This document shows, one piece after another, positions 59,405 through 64,000 of a stretch of DNA of 64,000 nucleotides. The position numbers and the translations under genes are program-made. Below the pieces are notes generated by a model. That model did no database searches. It was not told the DNA's origin and worked only from the letters and a program-made list of their open reading frames with translations. This DNA comes from Methylobacterium pseudosasicola (GTDB taxonomy: Bacteria; Pseudomonadota; Alphaproteobacteria; Rhizobiales; Beijerinckiaceae): positions 1 through 64,000 of the forward strand of contig NZ_FOTK01000019.1 of assembly GCF_900114535.1 (NCBI RefSeq), read 5' to 3'. Within the stretch, counting starts at the first letter, position 1. Each line of letters starts with the position of its first letter.

Positions 59405-60007
59405 TCAAGCCCGATGCAGAGCCTGGAATCGATCGAGGAACCGAGCCTCGGCCTGCGCGGTCGGCCAAGGCTCGGCCAGCGCCCGGACCGGCTCGGGCAG
59501 GTCCGGGGCCGGGCCGAAATAGAGCTCGGCCTCATCGGGCGCGAAGCCCGCGAGCTCTACGGCCTCGATATGGGCGGCGATCCGATCGGCGCGCTTGACC
59601 AGGCGGCCGAGGGCGGGTGTGGGCTCGGCCAGGCCGAAGCGATGGCGCACGGCGGCGAGCAGGCGCAGCTCCACCCCACGATAGGCGTCACCGATCGCGG
59701 CCTTAAGCGGCGAGATGATGTCGCCGACGACGTATTCCGGGGCGTCGTGCAGCAGCAGCTCCAGCCCCTCGGGATCGGTGCAGCCGGGGGCGATGTGGCG
59801 CCCCACCGCTTCCACCAGCAGGCTGTGCTGGGCCACCGAGAAGACGTGCGGACCCCGGGTCTGGCCGTTCCAGCGGGCGACCCGGGCGAGACCGTGGGCG
59901 ATGTCGGCGATCTCGATGTCCCGGGAGGCGGGGTCGAGGAGGTCGAGGCGGCGGCCGGACAGCATCCGCTGCCAGGCCCGGGGCGCCGGATCGGGCGTCT
60001 CGCTCAT
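59405..60007 (-). CDS. HD-domain phosphohydrolase (YfbR-like)
   Basis: The 200-residue protein has metal-binding residues in FSVAQHSLLVEAVGRH, the HD pair in LLLHDAPEYVVGDI and the distal Asp in VKRADRIAAHIEA. It resembles 5'-nucleotidase YfbR-type HD proteins that hydrolyse deoxynucleoside monophosphates, though the substrate is not proven. Start overlaps the tag stop by four bases, so it is co-translated with it. Confidence 0.8.
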   Translation of the reverse strand: MSETPDPAPRAWQRMLSGRRLDLLDPASRDIEIADIAHGLARVARWNGQTRGPHVFSVAQHSLLVEAVGRHIAPGCTDPEGLELLLHDAPEYVVGDIISPLKAAIGDAYRGVELRLLAAVRHRFGLAEPTPALGRLVKRADRIAAHIEAVELAGFAPDEAELYFGPAPDLPEPVRALAEPWPTAQAEARFLDRFQALHRA

Positions 60008-60618
60008 GCCGGCTGCCCCAGCTCGGCGCAGGGCCCGTGCCGGTGGCAGCCGACGAGGTGGTCGTTGACCATCCCGACCGCCTGCATGAAGGCGTGCACG
60101 ATGGTCGGGCCGCAGAAGGAGAAACCCTGCGCCTTCAGGGCCTTGCCCATCGCCCGAGAGACAGGCGTCTCGGCCTGGACCTCGGCCCGGCTCCGGGCGC
60201 TGCCCTGGATCGGCCGCCCGTCCGCGAAATCCCACAGGAACGGCGCGAAGCCGGGGCCGCTCTCCTCGATCCGCAGCCAAGCCCGGGCGCCGGCGATCGT
60301 GCCCAGGATCTTGGCGCGGTTGCGGATGATGCGGGTGTCCGCCATCAGCCGGGCGACGTCGGCCTCGTCGTAGCGAGCGATGGCCTCCGGATCGAAGCCG
60401 GAGAACGCATCCCGGAACCCGTCGCGGCGGCGCAGGATCGTGATCCAGGACAAGCCCGCCTGGAAGCCGTCGAGGATCAGCTTCTCGTAGAGCGCTCGGC
60501 CGTCGCGCTCGGGCACGCCCCATTCGGTGTCGTGATAGGCGACGTAGAGCGGGTCGTGGCCGGCCCACCAGCAGCGGGGGCAACCGTCGGGATGATCGAT
60601 CAGGCCGGTCTCGGACAT
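60004..60618 (-). CDS. tag: DNA-3-methyladenine glycosylase I
   Basis: The 204-residue repair enzyme removes 3-methyladenine from DNA. Signatures: CPRCWWAGHDPLYVAYHDTE with the structural zinc Cys, WGVPERDGRALYEKLILDGF (catalytic Glu region) and QAGLSWITILRRRDGFRDAF. C-terminal zinc ligands are in HLVGCHRHGPC. Length typical. Overlaps the downstream HD gene. Confidence 0.95.
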   Translation of the reverse strand: MSETGLIDHPDGCPRCWWAGHDPLYVAYHDTEWGVPERDGRALYEKLILDGFQAGLSWITILRRRDGFRDAFSGFDPEAIARYDEADVARLMADTRIIRNRAKILGTIAGARAWLRIEESGPGFAPFLWDFADGRPIQGSARSRAEVQAETPVSRAMGKALKAQGFSFCGPTIVHAFMQAVGMVNDHLVGCHRHGPCAELGQPA

Positions 60619-60678
60619 CCCGCCTGTTTAACGAGAACAGGAGCGGAACGCTATCGCGGCCCGCGACCCGATCCGCGG

Positions 60679-61533
60679 TCAGGCCGCCGGCGAGCCCGCC
60701 GCTTCCGGCAGCGCGAAGGTCGCGTAGGCCGGCTTCTCGAACGTCACCGGGCGGTCGCCGGCCAGCGGTGTGGCACCGGCCGCCAGCGCGTCGGCCAGGC
60801 GGTCGAGGCGGACCAGGGCGAGGCCGCGATTCTCAGCGGCGCTGCCGGTGGTGCCGAGCCCCTTGCCGCCGGCGGTGATCTCGGTGCCGGGGGGAGGGGC
60901 CTCGCCCGGATAATGGGCCGCAAGGATCCGAGTGCGAGCGGTGCCCCGGTGCTGCATGCGCGAGACCACCTCCTGGCCCACGTAGCAGCCCTTCTTGAAG
61001 TCGACGCCGCCGAGCTGGTCCATCATCGCCTCGTGGGGGAACGCGTCCCCGTAGGCGTAGTCGCGCCCGCCCTCGGGCACGCCGAGCCGGATGCGATGGC
61101 TGTGGTAATCCGCCTCCGCCGCGTCGGCGGAGAAAGCGCCCGCGGCGGTGTAGAGCCGGGCGCCGAGATCGACATGGCGGGTATCGGCGACCGTGCCGGT
61201 CTCCACCGCCGGGGAGGCGCCGGCCCAGGAGGCCGCCACCGCGACCGTGGGGTCGACCGCGATCGCGACCTGCGCGCGCAGCCGGTAGAGGGTCAGGCGC
61301 TTGGCGAGGTCGGCCGCCCGATCGAGGGCCGTGTCGATGCGGAACCCGTCCGGGATCCGAGAGATCAGGAAATCGAACAGGATCTTGCCCTGCGGCGCCA
61401 GCAGGGCGCCGAGGCGGGCCTCGGCTTCCTGAAGGGTCTCGACGTTGCAGGTCAACACGCCCTGGAGCAGCGCGGCGGCATCCGGCCCGCTCACGGTAAC
61501 GAGGGCGCGGTCCGGCAGCAGGGCGACGGGCAT
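60679..61533 (-). CDS. ygfZ: Folate-dependent Fe-S cluster protein YgfZ
   Basis: The 284-residue GcvT-like protein has the family motif KKGCYVGQEVVSRMQHRG (conserved Cys) and an N-terminal fold ALVTVSGPDAAALLQGVLTC. YgfZ supports repair or assembly of Fe-S enzymes with tetrahydrofolate. It is on the same strand as tag, with 60 bases between. Start at 61533 fits. Confidence 0.93.
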   Translation of the reverse strand: MPVALLPDRALVTVSGPDAAALLQGVLTCNVETLQEAEARLGALLAPQGKILFDFLISRIPDGFRIDTALDRAADLAKRLTLYRLRAQVAIAVDPTVAVAASWAGASPAVETGTVADTRHVDLGARLYTAAGAFSADAAEADYHSHRIRLGVPEGGRDYAYGDAFPHEAMMDQLGGVDFKKGCYVGQEVVSRMQHRGTARTRILAAHYPGEAPPPGTEITAGGKGLGTTGSAAENRGLALVRLDRLADALAAGATPLAGDRPVTFEKPAYATFALPEAAGSPAA

Positions 61534-61640
61534 GACAGGTGGATCCTCACGCGACGGGTGCGATCCGGTCGTCCGGATCGCGTGGCCGGGAGGTAGGTGC
61601 TGTGGGAGCCCGCCTCAACCGTCCGCCGTCGCCCGTCTCC

Positions 61641-61895
61641 TCAATGCTGGAGGGTCGTGGTGAAGGCGCCGCCGCGGATGCGCTCCGGGAAACCCTCGGC
61701 GTAGCGGGCGGTGGCCTCCTCGCCGTAGGTCATCACGAGTTCCTGGAAGGCCGCGAACAGGGCGGCCTGCGCCATGCAATCACCGTCGAGCCCGTCGAGA
61801 CAGCCTTCCGCGAACGCTTCCGAGACGTAACTCAGCGCGACGCGCTTCTCCTCGACATCGACCTCGATGGGGGCGGTCTGAGAGATATGCTGCAT
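61641..61895 (-). CDS. Hypothetical protein, 84 residues
   Basis: The small acidic protein MQHISQTAPIEVDVEEKRVA has a helix-rich part (YVSEAFAEGCLDGLDGDCMA, AALFAAFQELVMTYGEEATA) with two Cys. It ends GAFTTTLQH. Composition is typical of small soluble rhizobial proteins of unknown role. No signal peptide. Preceded by a non-coding stretch of about 150 bases. Confidence 0.55.
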   Translation of the reverse strand: MQHISQTAPIEVDVEEKRVALSYVSEAFAEGCLDGLDGDCMAQAALFAAFQELVMTYGEEATARYAEGFPERIRGGAFTTTLQH

Positions 61896-62053
61896 GGCCC
61901 GATACTTCCGCTGCGCCGGGCACAGGACCCGGCGGACCAGCGAATGATAGGCGGCTCTCCGCGCCTCGGCCAGCCAGGAATTTCAGATCGGTTAACGCGG
62001 GCACTCGAACTTGATGCTTCTCGGGGATGCGAGAGCGGTGTGTTGCCTCTGCA

Positions 62054-62500
62054 TCACCCCCCGAATCGCCCGGCCAGGGCATGCGACAGCCGGTCGCCCT
62101 CGGCGACGTAGCGGGCGGCCGCTTCGTGCGCCGCCGGGGTGCAGACCCGGTAGGTCAGCGCGTAGCCGCGATAGCCGCGATTGTAGGCGCCGGCCAGCCG
62201 GTCGCGCCGGGCGGGAGTCACGCCCTCGGATTCGATCAGCGCCTTCATGCGGGCCGGCCATTCGGCGGCGTCGGGCGTCGCGCAGAGGCCGCGCAGGAAG
62301 GCGAGCGCCCCGATGATCTCGGACATCCGCAGCAGGTCGCGGTCGTAGGGGGCGGGGGCGTCCGCGGGCGGGCTCGCCTCTTTAGCCGTGTCCTTGGGCG
62401 CTTCCTTCGCCGGCGCGGGCGCGGCGCGGGTGCCGCGCTGTTGCGCCAGTGCCGGCCCGGCGAGCGCCGCGGTCAGGCACAGGATGACCGGAAGCCTCAC
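62054..62500 (-). CDS. TIGR02301-family exported protein
   Basis: The protein starts at GTG (62500) overlapping the NUDIX stop as GTGA, giving 148 residues. A signal peptide (LPVILCLTAALAGPALA) precedes a charged Pro/Ala stretch and the conserved domain: MSEIIGALAFLRGLCATPDA, LAGAYNRGYRGYALTYRVC. Two Cys (in LCATP and RVCTP) may form a disulfide. The family is common in Hyphomicrobiales; no function is established. Confidence 0.8.
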   Translation of the reverse strand: MRLPVILCLTAALAGPALAQQRGTRAAPAPAKEAPKDTAKEASPPADAPAPYDRDLLRMSEIIGALAFLRGLCATPDAAEWPARMKALIESEGVTPARRDRLAGAYNRGYRGYALTYRVCTPAAHEAAARYVAEGDRLSHALAGRFGG

Positions 62501-62967
62501 GCGCTCGCCTCTCTGCCGCGTACCCGCGCAAACGCCTCGTGGAGGGTCTCGATCAGGCCGGGCGTCGTCGCCAGGCCCGCGATCTCGTCCAGCGTCGCCC
62601 AGCGGACCCCGAGGGCCTCCGGGCCGGCCACGGGCTCGCCGCCGCGCCACAGGGCGGCGTGCGGATGGACGACGTAGTGGTGGCGGGCGCGGCCGGCCTC
62701 GTCCCGGACGATGATCTCGGTGGGCGAGAGCACGCCGACCACCTCGGCCGGGAGGCCGACCTCCTCGGACAATTCGCGCAGCGCGGCCTCGGCCAGGGTC
62801 TCGCCGGCCTCGACCAGGCCGCCCGGCAGGGTCCAGACGCCGCGCATCGGCTCGTTGGCCCGGGCCGCCAACAGGACGCGCGCGCCGCGGATCACCGCGA
62901 TCGACGCGCCCACATAGGGCCGGGTCGGGAACAGGCGGCTGCCGCCATCGGCTGTGCCCTCGGTCAC
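62497..62967 (-). CDS. NUDIX hydrolase
   Basis: The 156-residue protein has a complete Nudix box (Gly in GGLVEAGETLAEAALRELSE followed by EVGL), with the REL.EE.G core for Mg-pyrophosphate cleavage, and an N-terminal YVGASIAVIRGARVLLAARA strand pair. The ADP-ribose or other nucleoside-diphosphate substrate is not certain. Its start overlaps the stop of the upstream gene as ATGA and its stop overlaps the TIGR02301 gene. Confidence 0.9.
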   Translation of the reverse strand: MTEGTADGGSRLFPTRPYVGASIAVIRGARVLLAARANEPMRGVWTLPGGLVEAGETLAEAALRELSEEVGLPAEVVGVLSPTEIIVRDEAGRARHHYVVHPHAALWRGGEPVAGPEALGVRWATLDEIAGLATTPGLIETLHEAFARVRGREASA

Positions 62968-64000
62968 GGCTTGCCTCCATCGGGGGCGACGACCGCGACC
63001 CGCCCGTCGGCGAGGCCGACCAGCAGCCGCGCCGCCGCGCCCTCGCCCAGCGCCGCGATGCCGAGGGTGGCTGGCGCCGGCAGCGGGACGCGCAGGCGCT
63101 CGTGCGGTGATCCCTTAGCCTGGACGAGGGCGATCTCCGGCCGGCCCGCCACCGGCAACACCAGCTCGGGCGGCCCGGCGGCCGGGACCGTGACGGCGAG
63201 GTCGGCATCGCCTTCGCCCGCCGCGTAACCCGGCGCCTCACCGGCCGGCGCCATCGTTTCCGGGCTCAGTGTCCAGAGCTGGAGCAGGCCCCGGGCGCTG
63301 ATCGTGGCAGCCTGAACGCCGCCGGAGCCGGCGAAGTCCGCGATGCCGGCGATCTTGAGGGGCGGTCCGGGCTGGGGCGGGGTGCGCGCCGTAACGCTCC
63401 AGGCTGCCTGACCGTCCGGGCGCCCGATCAGCACGAGGCCGCCCGATTCCGAACCAGACAGGGTCGCGGCCAGGAGGGCCGGGCGGCCGGCGAGGCGCAG
63501 CAGCCGCGGCCGGAGCGGGGCGAACACCGCTTCGCCCCCCGCCGGCACCGTGACGGTGGCGACCGGGACGGGTTTCGGATCGGTGCTGACGGCCATCGGC
63601 TGGCGCTCGCGGATCGTCAGGACCGCGGCGGCCTCGCCGCCATCGGGGGCCCGGGCGCGACCGGTGAGATAGGCGCTCAAGGCCCCGGCGAGGACCCGGC
63701 GCGAGCCCGGCAGGGCGCCCCGGGGCGTCTCGGCGGCGGTCAGACCCTCGACGGCATCGCGGCCGATCGGCCGGACCGTGACCGCGCCGTCCGCGAGGCC
63801 GAGCACCGCGCCGCCGTCGTCGCCCCAGACCAGGGCGATGGGGGCGCTCTCCTCGTCACCGGCCGCGGGGCCGGCTTTCGCGCCGGCGATCGGCAGGAGG
63901 CCGGAGGTGGCCACGGAGATCGCGGCCTCGCTGCGCGGCCCGCGCAGCGCGCGCACCTTGAAGGGCAAGTCCAGGATCCGGACGGCCGGCGCCTCCGCGC
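62964..64000 (-). CDS. Unknown repeat-like protein, 5' end outside window
   Basis: The frame is open to the window edge (about 345 codons seen), so the N-terminus is missing. Sequence is Ala/Gly/Pro-rich with repeated strand patterns (ALVWGDDGGAVLGLADGAVT, GGLVLIGRPDGQAAWSV, LLVGLADGRVAVVAPDG), suggesting a beta-propeller-like fold. Function unknown. It is co-transcribed with the NUDIX gene through an ATGA overlap. The TTG at 63968 is not an accepted start because coding continues beyond it. Confidence 0.6.
   Translation of the reverse strand, partial: AEAPAVRILDLPFKVRALRGPRSEAAISVATSGLLPIAGAKAGPAAGDEESAPIALVWGDDGGAVLGLADGAVTVRPIGRDAVEGLTAAETPRGALPGSRRVLAGALSAYLTGRARAPDGGEAAAVLTIRERQPMAVSTDPKPVPVATVTVPAGGEAVFAPLRPRLLRLAGRPALLAATLSGSESGGLVLIGRPDGQAAWSVTARTPPQPGPPLKIAGIADFAGSGGVQAATISARGLLQLWTLSPETMAPAGEAPGYAAGEGDADLAVTVPAAGPPELVLPVAGRPEIALVQAKGSPHERLRVPLPAPATLGIAALGEGAAARLLVGLADGRVAVVAPDGGKP

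Overview
The window looks like chromosome of a high-GC alphaproteobacterium of the order Hyphomicrobiales, most likely Methylobacterium or a close relative. The signs are strongly GC-biased third codon positions, a NepR/EcfG pair, ChpT and CpdR of the CtrA cell-cycle pathway, a chemotaxis cluster of alphaproteobacterial type, a TIGR02301-type protein, and a tRNA-His with A73 and no G-1. The genus is an inference from overall likeness; no database was searched.

Layout. (1) 1-5124 is an accessory stretch: the end of an IS5-like element that has cut into a TIR-domain gene, a KfrA-like DNA-binding coiled-coil protein, a cluster of unknown overlapping genes with a probable frameshift, and a divergent tRNA-Phe(GAA)-like gene. 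It lies downstream of the 3' end of tRNA-Ser(GCU), a usual place for islands. (2) 5125-31859 is core chromosome: LPS-type glycosyltransferase, lysA, lptM with a parS-like 16-mer between the last two, cysQ, a di-haem peroxidase, an MCP, glnE, chpT, a cheA-cheW-cheY-cheB-cheR operon, an asparaginase homologue with an isochorismatase-fold hydrolase, nepR-ecfG, tRNA-Thr, cpdR, hpt and a tartrate-dehydrogenase-like gene. (3) 31860-51939 is a 20-kb integrated element bounded by exact 51-bp direct repeats. The right copy is the 3' part of an intact tRNA-His gene. (4) 51940-64000 is core chromosome again: CLC chloride channel, second tartrate-dehydrogenase-like gene, Fic module, xseB-dxs, small hydrolases, tag, ygfZ, NUDIX hydrolase.

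The element at tRNA-His carries, from the left: a P4-type integrase, an AT-richer unknown gene, an AlpA-like regulator, a Toprim protein and a RepA-like ATPase (a replication pair) followed by a dense cluster of CCGGAC repeats that could be its origin. Then come many small cargo genes (including a PilZ protein and a small lipoprotein), a Nu1-like small terminase, a Mu P-like baseplate hub and a tape measure protein with a terminal lysozyme domain. No capsid, portal, large terminase, sheath or tube gene is visible, so it is either a decayed prophage or a phage satellite that kept tail parts. Its right third holds cargo transcribed against the tail genes: a 2-oxoglutarate-oxygenase-like gene bracketed by duplicated tape-measure ends, and a tightly coupled three-gene operon encoding a GHKL ATPase, a STAS-like protein and a membrane-anchored protein. 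That operon is the best candidate in the window for an undescribed system, with phage defence or partner-switch signalling as hypotheses.

The core genes fall into clear working groups: chemosensory signalling (MCP, Che proteins), cell-cycle control (ChpT, CpdR), general stress response (NepR-EcfG), nitrogen control (GlnE), lysine and isoprenoid precursors (LysA, Dxs), and nucleic acid maintenance (Tag, XseB, Hpt).
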